Shown one piece after another: positions 10,736-23,576 of a stretch of 64,000 nt of DNA (the first letter of the stretch is position 1; every line of letters begins with the position of its first letter). The notes below the pieces were generated by a model. The model searched no databases and was not told the origin of the DNA. It was given only the letters and a program-made list of their open reading frames with translations. The translations under genes and the position numbers were made by a program. The stretch comes from Lineus longissimus (Eukaryota; Nemertea; Pilidiophora; Heteronemertea; Lineidae): positions 7,378,501-7,442,500 of the forward strand of contig NC_088313.1 in assembly GCF_910592395.1 (NCBI RefSeq), in the 5' to 3' direction.

Positions 10736-13700
10736 CGAACCTTCAGCAAACTCCTGGACTTCCAACTTCCAACTTTTGAAATTCACATCACCCTCAACAC
10801 CCTCCTTAGCAAGGGTCTTAACTAATGCCTCCTCGAACTCTTGAATTTTCTTATGGCTCTGAAAATACATGTCGGAAATAAAATGAGCGTAATTCTACAA
10901 GTTTTGCTTCACTGCCCATACATATACTATAGGACGAAAGGAACACCTAGCTAGAAATGCAATATAAATATGAATGCCCATCCTTGGGGAGAAGATCCAA
11001 GAATTTTGTCCAACCAAATTTACGCTGCCTGTGAGTATTTTGGATACAGTCATATTAGCAATCACATTAACACTCAGTGTACAACCTGGGTCAAAACTTA
11101 TACAAAATAGGCCAAAGTCAGCCTCGTTCTGGATTGACCTAGTTTGTGTACTATCTAGTGCATTCCAGTTTCAATGCACTATGATCTCAGATAGTGCTTT
11201 GATAGCTGGTGTCATTATTTGAAATGACTCTGACACAGCCCAAATCTTTTTTTACCTCAATAAACATGCTTAATATTGTTAGATACATACCACACTACAA
11301 TCCTAATGCAACATGTATTCCATTTAAGCACTTTTGAGAGCATAAAATGCATTTCATTGTGAGTACTGTCCAACACACACCCCACCCCCAACTTCTAATT
11401 GGGATAGAAAAAGTTTCTATGTCTAAAACAAGAGACCATTGATGGGAGACCTTTGATTGACATCTTGGCTGTGGAATTCAACCACTTTTCTCAATGAATA
11501 TGCACACCCCTTGATGTATGAGGCTTATGAATGGCTGGAGTCCACCCAGCACAGCCCCCTCCCCCTCAACTAAACTGTCAATAACATTCTTGGTGGTCAA
11601 CTTGTGTATGGTATCATGATACAGCCTGGTACAGGGACCTTTCTGCTTGATTAATTACACACATTTGGGTTAATTTGTTTATACACTTGTCTGCTATAAT
11701 CTCTCAAACTCAGCAGGCTGCTTGTTTGCAAGGCGGCATATTCCTTTGATCTTGTAATAGGGATAGATTTTGTTTCTGATACTTCAAGTGCAGAAGGTCA
11801 ATTCCATGGTGTTGACCATGTCTTACTGTAGTGAATGAGTACAATTTACACCCTTTCTGGTCATCAACGAAGTGGCTATCACATTTTTGATGTTGCTTGT
11901 CCAGCTCATTATCAGCCGCTCATTAGCATATTGGCCTAGTAACCATGATGAAACACGTGGTGGTGAAGATCAAGTGCTTCCTGCCTTGTCAATTTTGTTA
12001 CATCTTTCCTGGTTCCAGTTCTTCTGAACAGGTTAAACTTATTTTGTTGTTCCTTTGGTGGATTATATTCTTACTTCTTTTGGATTATTAATGTTTCACA
12101 TGTGTAGGCCTATATTCATTCAGTGACCCTTACTTTGATTTATATTTTTCGACCAAAAAAGGAATATGGAATGAAATAATTGTTTGGATATTTGGATATT
12201 CTTGATTCAATGGATTAGGGATGTTGGGAGGGTGATTTTATTTATTGTACTGCAATAGTGAATTCAATGCACATTTCAGATGGACAAACTCCACTTTCCA
12301 TGCATGGCACTATTATTGTTTACATTCCCAATATAGGTAAACTAGGACATATTATGCATGAATCTATGTCAGTGGGCAGCCAAGTTTATGCTAACCAGGT
12401 ATACCAAACCGAGGCTATAATCTGCCAGCAACTGGGTCACTTTGGATATCAGTTACACTTTGGCCACCCAGAGCACTCACTGACTGGTATTCGGAACTTC
12501 AAAATCATATTATAATAAGCAACAGTCAAGTTGGCAATTTGCTTGTACATACCTTCTTATAACGGAGGCAGAGAAACCTGTGGAATGATGCGATCTTCTT
12601 TCGATTCCAATAGAGAGCATGAGCTGTAAGCTGCTCCTCCCTACCTGAAGCAGATAAAAAATTATTTAGGTTCACCTCAAAACAAGCTCTTAACTAAATA
12701 TTTATAGGAATAGGAATGGGATCTTATCTAATACTCACCTGCCTTGTCCATTGTTTTTGTAGTAAGGGCTGCACGAGACAAGTAGCTGTTGGCTTGCTCC
12801 ATTTCCTCCCCAGCCTGAGATGCAGAGCCATCTTGCCATCTTCCTCCCCAAACAACCTTAAATAGCAGATGTAGATTATAAGATGTTTTTTTGGGCACAG
12901 TACATGCATTGAGCATTGGGTTTTAGCTGGTGCCACATGTAGGCATGTAACTGCACATACATAGGCTTATTAATATTACAGGTAAACAGGTCTTTTGTAG
13001 AGGCGACCCGCAACCGGCTAAAACCTGCAATCATAGTATATCATTTTTTAAAGTAATAATGGTAACATTATACGAACAACTGCCCTCATCAGTGATCACT
13101 TTTAGAATTAGAATGACGACAACGTTGAGATTGCACCCAGCATAGCCAAAAAAAGCACAATATAACTTGTCAACATTTTATATAAACGTAGATACATTTG
13201 AGATTATAATACCTGGCAGGTCCAATCATGAGCCTTCGCATGAAAAACACTCAGGAAGGGTTTCGTCGCCAACAAACTCTGCAGGGCAGACTCCTCCGGA
13301 AAGTTGGCAATGATGTTTTTCATCCACGGCCAGTATTTGCATATCACGTCTTGGCACAAAAACTCAAGTTCTGTACTTGAGTGTAACTTCAAGTGAAGAT
13401 ACAGGGGATATGCAAATATCTCGCCGCGGAACATGTTGAGTGCTTTCAGGAGGACACCATGGCGGCAGCATCCAACTTCAAGACCTGTTTCGAGCAGCGA
13501 TTTTTGTCGCTTGCTCGATGATCGAGCAGCTTTCCAGTGGGTTTCCCCACATGATGCCACCACCGACTGTAAGAAAAATATATATATTTAAGATGAAATG
13601 AAAATTTGACCTGGACCTTTTTTCATAGTACTAAGGACCATTCACTATCAGATGCTAGGGCTCTGATTGGCAAATCGGCAAAAGGAAGTGTGGCAGTACA

Positions 13701-13910
13701 TGAAGAGAGTAGTAAAAGGATCGCCATGGATTGCCGAGGGAGTCAATTTGGATGCTGCTTAACAAGCCAACAGTACCTGCGCTGTTGTGCTCTGTACTTT
13801 CTTCACAAATACATCCACATCATCATCATTGGCGATGAAGACATCTCCAAAATGATTTTCATTTAAGGTCCTAAAACATGATAGAATTGTATTGATATTA
13901 CAATGTAGGT

Positions 13911-14007
13911 ACTGTAAAGGAGGAAAATTTCACGTGCAGGATAGTTTTGCGACATTCGCATTCGCATTGGCGATAATCTTCTGTTGCGGATATCTCTTGC
14001 TCTTTAG

Positions 14008-14046
<39 letters not shown>

Positions 14047-14309
14047 CATGCACTAATCAATTAGCACATCATAACTGCATACAAACACAAATTTAACAAC
14101 TCTTGAATTGTTTTTGCCATTAGCTTGTGGGAGACCCATGTGCACTCCAAAGCTGATAGGACAGCACTAATCCAAAATCAGTGAAATAGGCAATTATCTA
14201 TATTTTTAATAACTGCCCTGACTCGCGAAAAAAAAATGGCGCGAATGTATCCATCATCATTTGGCATTCGCAAAAAATTTAACGCCGCGAAAATTTCCTG
14301 GTTTACAGT
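13911..14309. mobile_element. Miniature inverted-repeat element, ACTGTAAA type
   Basis: The ends ACTGTAAAGGAGGAAAATTT and GAAAATTTCCTGGTTTACAGT are inverted copies. The interior has 'gcgacattcgcattcgc' and 'gcgaatg...cattcgc' words. It is related to 2086-2304 and sits in an intron of the KDZ gene. Inside it is an (AT)n tract at 14012-14040. Confidence 0.7.
14012..14040. repeat. (AT)n microsatellite
   Basis: An uninterrupted AT dinucleotide run of about 29 bp lies inside the miniature element. Confidence 0.95.
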
Positions 14310-17300
14310 CAAAACCAAACATTCACCTTTCTTTTGCATCTCCACCTTTCACTAACTTATTCAAATGAAAATTCATGCTGCAATCAACAGTAACGACAGT
14401 GTCTGTCTAGATCAACTTACTGATTGTGACCTCTGAATCGATACAATTTCTTGTTTCCATCAAGGTGGACCGAGTGGGTGTGAAGATGACATCCAGGGCA
14501 TTTCATCGGGTCATCGCCGGTGAATTGTTGAACAGCATGTTGACAATAGAGCCATTCATTGTAAGCTGCCTTGAATGAATGCGGCGAGACAGAACTTTTC
14601 TGTAAAATAAAGTTTTGACTTATGCTACAAAAATAACAAAGTTGATTATCAAACCAGGACCAGCTGTCAGAGGCCGAGACCTACCAGCTGGAACTTCTGG
14701 AAATGGGGATACGAAATGCATGTCTTCTGGCTCAAAATTCATTAATTGTATTTCAGGGTACTGAAACCATCCTCCCCTGTATTGTTTTATGTGAAACTCT
14801 TACTATCTCTTCTTTGCTAGATGCAAGACTGAGGGGGGGGGGAGGGGGGGTCTATGAAATGTGTACAAAATGCGTACAGGGGGTGGAGGGGTGGAAGAAC
14901 CAAGAACCATTCTAGGAAGAAATTAAATATTTGAATGAGAGATTACCATGATAATCAAGGAAATCATACTTGTATTTCACTTGAGAAGGGAACTTGTATC
15001 CTTCTGGGTTCTGATGTCAACCTAGTACAATGTTTTAGCCATTTCCTGCGCCGTTTTATCGGTTAAAAAGGGGGGGGGGGTATTTCATAGACATTAATAG
15101 ATACGAAGTACAACTGCTGAATTGTTTTTGAAAGACACATCCGTTCAGTAAAGATAGCTGATCTAAACTTGAAACAAATGATCGTCTGGACAACAGCGGA
15201 CTTTCCATTTTCAAGAAGTAGCAGGTCTGGAGAACTTCCGGGTGGAAGATATACGTTCCTGGAAGACATAGAAAATAGCAATGACTGGATTCCCTATAAT
15301 GTCATGAGTGCTCAGGCAAAGGAAAAACCTGCAGCCGACAATATTTTTTACAATAAAACTAACATTTGTAAAGTAAGATGATACCATCACTCTATTTACA
15401 ATTATAGACTCTGTGTCGGGGTTACACAAGGTTAGACTCGCATGCTTGTGGGTATATATATTGACACGAGTCAACCACTCACTACCAATCTACGCTATCC
15501 ACAATACAAACACAGACTTTAAAAGCAAACAGCGTTCACCGCCACAACCAAATTGTCCACAATGCCACTGTGCCATTAGGCCCCTACACGTACCTGAAGA
15601 AACCTGGCAGGAACCAGGCATAAAGCCATTTCGAATAATATCCTGGAAAGTCACTGTTTCATGGGTGAGACATCTACTACACATAAACTTTGGGACAAAC
15701 ATGTTGACTCGCCCTAAACAAAACAATAAAAAGAGTAAGGGTAAAATCACCAACTTGTATTGAGCATGTTGAAAACATATAGATGAAATATTAAATTTGA
15801 TATCAAACCTTTTACCGCAACCTGTATTAAACTTATCTTTGACACGATAGTAATATTAACTGAGCATTACCTTTCATAGTGATATAACCGTCATGGTATC
15901 ACTTTGGCAGCGGTCACATTGTCTAGGAATTTCCATTTCAATATAACGCTCTGAAATTATGAGGGACGGATATTAAGTTATTAAATCAATAAAAAATTAC
16001 CATTATTTGGCAAGATTTTAAGGCTCTGTTCCCCTACTTTGATTGAGAAGAAGAAAAACTCATTTTCATGAACTTTCTGCTGTATATCTGAAGTATAATA
16101 CTCCTCAAAGATCATACAACATCCAATATCAGAACTTGCTCAATCACTGTTTATTATTAATCTTCGCCACACTCAAATGGCTTTTGCTATGGATTATAAA
16201 TTAAGACATGTAGGCCTACTGTATTAAACGTGATGACACAAGCTAACACACCATGATGACGAAAGCTTTCATGTCATAGGGACAGTCAATTCATGACATA
16301 TGCTAAACAAAATTAATGTCATGTCATAGGCGTTAAACAACATTTACCTTGAATTTCTACCAGACTGTATTCACCAGATGGCATTAACTCCAAAATAGAA
16401 CAGGGTTCTATCGGCTGAGGATATCCCTGGTCATACCGCCTACGATTGTGCCAGGAGAACCTCATCTGCTCATGAAGCTTGATGTCACAGTTCTGACAGA
16501 AAGATGTATTGCACTCATTGCACCTGAAATAAGAGAAATTTATATCTTATTGATGACTAAACCTAACATACATACATGTACTGACAGTAGGGCCTACATG
16601 TAGCTTATTACCTCTCTTTGTACCAAAGCACAATACCAATACCTACAATAGCTTCAAAAACATAGTTACCCAATCACAGCCTTTCCAACCTCTTCACCTT
16701 CACAGTACTGGCAGGGCTGACCATGCAAAGATCCGGTCCTTGAAAAGATCTCAGACAGTAACAGTGGCCGCATTTCCGTCCAATCTTCCTCGGTCCTCTT
16801 TTTCCTCTCGGAATGAGAGAGAAAATGCTTAGATGGAGCAGGACTTTCTTCCTCATCCACACCAATTTCAGCCAAAAGATCTTCAAGGTCCTGTTTTGCT
16901 GTAAAATTTTAAATGTAACGTGAAGTTCTTTAGAAAAAATGAAATGAAATGGCCCTCACATTACATGTGAAGTGACTTGACGCTTAAATGCAAAAAGGCA
17001 CTATAAGCCCTCACATTATTATTATTAATATTATTATCATTTAACATGCCCAACACTAAAAGGCCATTTATGTCATTTGACCGCTCTGACAATGAAAAGC
17101 AGGCCACACTGACCTTATTAAATCAACATGTACAGATACCTAATATTAATAAGATGTCTACATACAGATTTTAGGGACTATAGGACAAATAATGACAAAA
17201 CCTGTAACTTGCGGTGAACTCTGTCAGTCTGTGACCATGAAAAGTACGCCACAGCCAAATTGACTTCTTTTTTTTCAACAACTACTGAAGAGCCGCCTAA

Positions 17301-18094
17301 TATTTCATGTAGGGGTCTACAAACAAAATTTGAAGACTACCTTGTGAAAGTGTTTTCAAAATTTGCCACTTGCGGTTTTTATGCATGCATGTCAGCTTTC
17401 AGGCAATTGAATACATTGTAGGCTGGCGCATTGAACTTAAGTCTAATAGGCCTAAAATAGAGAGATACAGACCTTTTTCAAATACAGATGAATTTTCCTT
17501 CATGTACACGTCATTTGAGGTTGACAAGTTTTCAACTGCTTCAAATTCCACAGAAGATTGATCTGAAAATAAAATATTGAAAAGAGAGATTAATTACAAT
17601 TCAAGTTATTTTTTGGGGGGGGAGGGGCGGTCAATTCACGACTCAGACATGATGCACAAAAATTCCAGGACACCTGAAAATTAAGACAAATATAGAAACG
17701 CAAACATTGCAAAGTTGAACTTACTCGGTTTATCAGTTGTGAGTAATATGATGGCATGCTTATCAAAAAACTATTACATGTAATGTAAATTGTCAATGTC
17801 ATGAAACTGGAGTAAGGTCAAGAAACAATATCTTAATTTTAAATAAATCAGACTATTGCACTCTCAAGAACATTGAGGACAGCAATCATAATATTGTTTT
17901 TTTAGCAAATTATAACAAAATTGCATACCAAGTTCTTTTTTGAGGTTGGCATACCGGGTTCTTTTTTGCGGCTTGCTCTGAGACTCCACACACCCATACA
18001 TGTCCCTGTGTGGAGCACTAACGAATCCAGAACTATCAGAGACCTGAAATACAGAGATTTGATAATCCATTACATGTAAATTTCTGTTGGTCAA

Positions 18095-18399
18095 ATCAAA
18101 AACCCCTATGATATATTATGTATCTTTGCTAGGGGTAGGCTACCCATCATAAAAGTTTTAGCAAAAACAAATCATTAATAAGAGAGATATCACACTTTTT
18201 AAGTTTGAGTTTCAGCCCCCTAGTGGCCAAGTCAAGAATCAGAACGGACCGATATTCATTGTCAGGGTACATATGACCTTGGGCAAGATGTGTACAAAGT
18301 TTCAGGTATGTGGTCCAAGTGGTTCAGAAACGTGCCACAGGATACGACGCCGGACGACGGACACAAAGCTATGGTATAGACTCCCCTACGGTGAGCCAA
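18095..18399 (-). repeat. GGCTCACC / TCCGTCGTC dispersed repeat, truncated copy
   Basis: Read on the minus strand it begins GGCTCACCGTAGGGGAGTC. It continues with TGTCCGTCGTCCG, GGCACGTTTCTGAACC, 'gaaactttgtacaca', GGCCACTAGGGGGC and 'aaaagtgtgatatctc'. These are the same ordered blocks as the copy at 35297-36545. It lies in a KDZ intron. See 42486 for the family ends. Confidence 0.75.
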
Positions 18400-19129
18400 A
18401 AAGTGTGGCCTAAGATGGAGATTGTGTTGTTTGTGAATGTACATGTAAAACTAAAAGGCAAGTCTTCTAGTTACAAAAGTTGAGACACTCTGAAAGTGGC
18501 ATTGTTCCCGATTGAGACCAGTGACAGTCATACTCATTGCAGGTCATACCTTGGTGTTCTTTGGGCGTTTCTTTTTTTACGAGCATCCTCCTCCAGGAAT
18601 TTGGAGATTGCATCCAGAGAATCACAATCATCGGATGAATCATCTTGGAAAACTGAAAATTATGAAGAAATCATCAGTAATACTTCTAGTAATACAATAT
18701 AATAGGTAGTTTCTTTTTGGGAAGGTAGTTACCATAAGAAGGCACTACGCCCCACTCAAATTAACTAGCACACCTACTTAAGATGGACCCTATGCTTAAG
18801 CGCATGCGACCGCTTGTTTGTATTGCAATTAGCACCACTGGCTGCCATAACAATCTGATGCGGTGATGGTTTGTGTGTAATTTTTCTAACAAGGCTCGAT
18901 TTCATTGAGATTGGGGGAAACTCAGGAGCAAAATTAAACACAAACCATCTGTTTGTTATGGCTCTTTGACCGGCCGCGAAAAGGTCTGTATTGGAGCAAA
19001 AACGTAAAGGGGAGAGACGACCTGATAGGCCTACACCTACCAGTCGACTAGAAGGGCCTAGGTAAAAAGTACATAATGTACACAAGTCTGCGTGAAATGT
19101 ATTGTAGGCCCTAGGCCTATGTATTTTTT

Positions 19130-19177
19130 AAAGTCCCAAGGCGCCCCCTATCCGCGATAGCGGATAGTTGGGACTTT
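19130..19177. repeat. Compound palindrome (potential cruciform)
   Basis: AAAGTCCCAA at 19130-19139 pairs with TTGGGACTTT at 19168-19177. Inside, TATCCGC-GATA-GCGGATA forms a second perfect stem. A further hairpin, ATTGTTAAAAGTTCGC/GCGAACTTTCAACAAT, lies at 19286-19320. Confidence 0.8.
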
Positions 19178-19189
19178 ATATGTTTTGAG

Positions 19190-19560
19190 CTTTTCCGCCA
19201 TCTTGGATTTTCAGCCATCTTGAATCGCCATCTTGGATGGCGCCAGCCCCGAGAAACGGCCGGCATAGCGGGTCGTCCTAGAAGTATTGTTAAAAGTTCG
19301 CGTAGCGAACTTTCAACAATAATTACCTATCTAATCGTGTCTTCAAATTAGGAAAATAAATTCGTATCAACTAGGCCTATAACAGAAATAATTAGCGAGA
19401 TCTGAAAGATGGCTACCAAAGATGGCGGATCTTGCCAAATCCCGTTGCTAAGGAAATGTGACGTCATTCCGAGACGGCGACGGCGCGAGAACCGGCCCGC
19501 GTGACGCAGTCTACGTCATTGTAATGACGTCATCGAGCGCCGATCGGATAACAGAGATAG
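19190..19560 (-). promoter_or_regulatory. CpG-rich promoter-like region with YY1- and CRE-like sites
   Basis: GCCATCTTG(G/A) occurs three times at 19197-19240, and AAGATGG(C) twice at 19407-19425; these are YY1-type words. A full CRE, TGACGTCA, sits near 19523, with further ACGTCA words at 19461 and 19514. CpG is locally dense ('cggcgacggcgcgagaaccgg'). It lies upstream of the most 5' KDZ exon found on the minus strand, so it may be that gene's promoter. The assignment is inference. Confidence 0.4.
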
Positions 19561-20578
19561 CAAAATGACGTTACGTTCCTCCGACGTATAATTTCTAGGC
19601 CTACCCAACATTGGTATGGGCATGCCGTAATTTGATTGCATCGAGCCTTGGTTCGGGAAAGTCCGGACGCGGGTTCTCGAAAATCTGGAGCATTTGGGAC
19701 TTTTTTCCCGCATTCTACGATGAATGCATTTTCTTGTTAACTTCACGGTATACCATGATGGCATAGACTGATGTAGGCCTACACACTACACAGAGGCCAT
19801 GCATTTCTGAACTCACGGTACCAATGATCAGATGATGGCATAGACTGGCCCTAACAATTTTATGCTGCATTTATCATCGATAGTTTTTAAGAATAGAGTT
19901 CTTACTTACCGGCAGAATGCATTAGGCCTACTTAGGCGACCAGAAATACTGTTTCCACCTAAAAAATGATAATAGTAGTAGGCCAGGGCAAACGACTGGG
20001 CGGCATCACAAATCCTGTGTCTAAAGACATGAAAGAGAACCGACAGGGTGGTGGGAGTGAATGTATGCAAATGAGCAGCAAAGGCCTCTACAACAACATA
20101 TATAGTTCTTCATAAAACCCGACGAGTTTCTTCATCAAGGAAGTTTCCTGTGACTTTGAAAGAAATAACGAAGAAAGTGACTTTATTTAGCTCTACGGTA
20201 GGGCCTACTGGTAGCAAATAAAGTTACTGTACCGGTAATGCAAGATAGTGAAGTCTAGCGGAGACACACACACCTTATCTCGACAAAAGTCGGCTAGCGT
20301 AGGAATCGAAGGTTAACGGCTAGAGACGAGGTCACATATGTCGTAGTCATTCGTTAAATCAACGTCTAAAATTCTCCAAAAAACATAAAATAGGGTAAAA
20401 GTGCAAATAAAAGCTGTATTCTTAAGAAAAATGATATACGAAATAATGAGGATATAAACTGCTGATAACTACACGTGTATTTTGCGCTCACAGTGAAAAA
20501 AGCAGGGTGCACTGAAACCAATTTTGAACACACTGTTTTCTTGTTAAATGGGAGGATTACCTGGATTAAAGATCTATT

Positions 20579-23556
20579 TCCCTTCTGACAATTGCATTTT
20601 GTGCTCTGTAGAGACGGCTTCGGAGCTTTTGTCATCAAGCAGGCCATGAGAGCGCCACCGTGAAGTGTTCTCCCAAAGTCAGTCGCAGTGGGAAGCATTG
20701 GTGATGCAAAGGCTTTTCCAAACCAAAGCCTGGTATAAAGCCCTCCTCAGATGCAAGTTGAATGCGTCACTCGTTGGTGGCAATGACCTTATGTCTGACT
20801 TCTTCGTTTGAAAGAGGTGGCAGCGCAGTTCATCAATTGACCCAGAGAAGTTCTTCTTTCCATACAGAGCACAGATAAACTTCCGCGAGGCCTCTTGTAC
20901 ATCATCACTGATTTCAATCCCAGATTCAGGCATCCCAAATTGGGCAAGTGGTTTCAAACTCTCGTTGCATTCTAGAGTAACTTTCAAGGCGTGTTTCTTT
21001 CCACATCTGAAGATGTAGCTTACACTGTCACAACCAGTCATTGCATACGTGGTGAGCATAGTCGAAGTGGTAAGATCTGTGTAGTTAGTTGCGAGAAACA
21101 CTGAAATCCAGTGACATGGTATGTAAGTATCATCTTGCTTTCTAAACTATAGTTCGGTGAGACCATCAATTCTGGAAACATGGTAAATGGCTAACAACAG
21201 CACATCAGTGTCAGTTGCTGAGATGATTGCTCTCTTGCACCCTTCATTCTGAGCCGAGTAGGCAATATGTGCGAATAACCTTGTGTCTGCCTCCTTGTGT
21301 TCATCACATACCAAGTCCTCCAGTTCTGTGGCACCTGCATTGGACACTTTCATAGCTGCTCCCTAAGACAGGCCTCCAAGAATAAGAGTACAGCCGCTGG
21401 GAATTTGCTGCCAATTGTCCGACCATGCTTTGCAGAGATATTCTTCAAGATTCTGTTTGTTCTGCTGGTTTGACACCAATATCTTCCAGTTTGGAAGCTT
21501 CAGATTATCATGCGGAATGTATATTTTGGAACTTTGAGGCTTTTTCTGCCTGCGTAACCTCTCTTCCATTTTCAAACTCTTTCGTCGGGTCCATGTCATG
21601 CATCGTGGAATAGTCAGCCTTGTTCCCCTTTCTCATCGCAAAACCAGTGGGATGCTCCGTGTCTGGTTCAAATAGGGAGCTTTGGTATTTTGTCCATTCA
21701 TGAGAAAATTGGTCAATCTTTTCCTTGTGGTCCAGATTCTCAGCAAAGCAAAGGTTACGCACTACCTGTCGCTCCTCGGCATAGAGCTCCTTGACTTGGG
21801 CCTGCTTCGGCTTCTTTGTTGTTTTTTCAACAAAGGTTTTCAACCTAACCGGAACTACCTTCTCTACGTTGCAATCTTGAGCCTTACCCAATGCATCCAA
21901 GCCTCTCTGCTTTGCTTCTACGAGTTCCTTCGATTGAGTGGCCTGTCCAGATGAGATGTTAACCAGATCATCACTAGATGGTGAAAAGGGATCCACCATA
22001 GCTTCTTTTATTAACGCCTTTTTGACTTGCATCAACTTTCTGTCTCTTTCTGATTCACTGGACTCTGAACGCTTTTGCTCGCCTCCCATGTGCGCCATTT
22101 CTAGGGTCTTCTCTGAAACTGATGTCAGTGATGGTAACGCTCGCAAATACTTAGCAATAGTGTCTTTTCTCTGGGAAACTCCCTGCAGCAATTTTGTTTT
22201 GGCATCCTTGTTGTAGGTTTGTTCTAGGGCCATGTCGGACCACACACCATTGAATTTCCCCTGCTGTCGCCGGACTGTGAAGTTGCCCTTCTGGAACTGT
22301 AATTGCACTGCAGTTGGAAGATTCCTCATAGATTCAAGGTAGTGAGGAAGACAAGCTGTGTACTTATTATGGCCAGCAGCCACAATATATGGCATCATTT
22401 CTTCAGTTGCTTGGATGTGCAGGTCCCAAACTCCTGCCCTTTCAGCTGCTATGAATTTATTCAGGATTTGCATCATGTCCAAGTACATCAGCCATAGTTT
22501 AGCAGTCGGCGAATCGATTGCTTTGGCGAAGGCATCCAATCTGTTCCTCATTCTCTCAAGTACGTCAGTGAAGTTTTCCGAAAAAGCTACATGCTCCCCA
22601 TCAGCTAGTGCTCTGTTCACATCATCCAAGTGGGTGGACAGAGAAGAAAAGTCATCCAATTCCTGGTCTTCTGCACTAACCCATGATTCAAACGACTCCC
22701 AAAGCAGTGTGAAAACTGCTTTCTCAATCACAGCATGCGCATGTATCATAGCGTAGTAATCTTTTCCATCAAGTAACTTGTTTGCCGTACCCGTCTGGAT
22801 ATGCCAGCCTCAACCATGATATCCTCTATACCTGACCCTTTCATCATATGACCAACAGCGCCAAGGAAATTCATGGCAATGTGGAAACCACCCATGCGCA
22901 GGATGATATGTCCGTATTTATCAGGGTGCTTCTTTTGAAGTGCCAAGACTTATTTCATAGATAGCTTGGTCACAGGTAATGATACAGTGCTCTTGTCCAA
23001 GCTGTTTTGCAACTGCTGTGCAGTAATTGACGGATTCCACAATGACATCAGGATTAGTGGGCGACTCGGGGAAGAAAGGACCATAGCCAATGATAGTTTT
23101 CTCTTCATTTTCCCATACCATTGATTCATGGAACCTCCTCCAAGTGGTAGGCTTTGAGTCATCTACATCCAACAGCTCTGTGGAACCTAGTTGACACAGG
23201 TTGAATATGAAGTTACGTCTGGCTACTTCACTGTCATCTGCTTTCACATCTGGAACAAGCTTCATTCCCGCTAGAGACCGACTTTTTTGACGATCCTTCA
23301 ATGTTAACATGCTTGGTTTGGTTTGGAATGAGTCTGCAGTGGGAAGAGACATCCTCCTTGGCTTCTTTAGTGGAATGGTGCATGATGTGTTAAAACTTTC
23401 AGCCTGGTCCTCTGCATATTGGTAGATTATGTGAGTGGTCCCATGGGTGGTTTTTCCGTCAAGCGTATTTTCATGGAAGTCCAGATTATCAAATGCGAAG
23501 TGGGAAAATAATCCTGGCTGGATATTTTCGGGAATGAAGAAACCGTTCTCCGACAT
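20579..23556 (-). pseudogene. Decayed transposase with XPG-like nuclease domain (AcademX-like)
   Basis: The frame is kept over about 3 kb but shifts at least four times (near 22.93, 22.75, 21.5 and 20.69 kb). It is stopped at 21361 (GLS*GAAMKV) and at 21147 (LTEL*). The N-terminal half shows CIITCDQAIYEI and then RMGGFHIAMNFLGAVGHMM, a transposase-like arrangement. The middle is Lys/Glu-rich. The C-terminal part has EADTRLFAHIAYSA...AIISATDTDVLLLA and then AMTGCDSVSYIFRCGKKHAL. This order (acidic patch, DTDVL, helix-hairpin-like GCD...GKK) is that of XPG/FEN1 nucleases. SPMLPTATDFG...CNCQKG is the start of a Cys-rich tail, cut off at about 20579. Academ transposons of the X group are known to combine a transposase with an XPG nuclease, so I assign it there. 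The assignment comes from motif order only. Confidence 0.65.
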
Positions 23557-23576
23557 TTGATCATCTGCTCACTGTG

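Larger units (their letters stand above)
10373..18652 (-). pseudogene. KDZ-type DNA transposase, multi-exon, one apparent 1-base deletion
   Basis: Exons in reading order: 18652-18550, 18043-17929, 17562-17473, 16898-16670, 16523-16348, 15950-15871, 15713-15604, (15010-14947, doubtful), 14599-14421, 13870-13777, 13566-13213, 12856-12739, 12644-12553, 10858-10741, 10422-10373. All have GT-AG borders. Phases chain correctly except at the 15.9-kb exon, where an in-frame TGA sits beside the donor, and around the doubtful exon. The protein has an acidic N-part, a Cys cluster (QPCQYCEGEE, CNECNTSFCQNCDIKLHEQ, CDRCQSD, FMCSRC) and CPGC with DGNKKLYRF. The core follows: ETGLEVGCCRHG, NMFRGEIFAYPLYLHLKL, FHAKAHDWTCQ, then GEEMEQANSYLSRAALTTK and ALYWNRKKI, and a Lys-rich tail. 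These are hallmarks of Kyakuja-Dileera-Zisupton transposases, which cut and paste DNA in the nucleus. Leu replaces the usual Asp before ETG. The first exon was not located. Confidence 0.8.

Noticed and set aside
15169-15381. Plus-strand 70-codon frame within the KDZ locus
   Set aside because: No splice or family support; opposite strand to the KDZ exons. It was tested as the missing KDZ exon in both orientations and did not fit the phases.
21508-22756. Plus-strand frames opposite the Academ-like gene
   Set aside because: They are antisense shadows; motifs and codon pattern lie on the minus strand.
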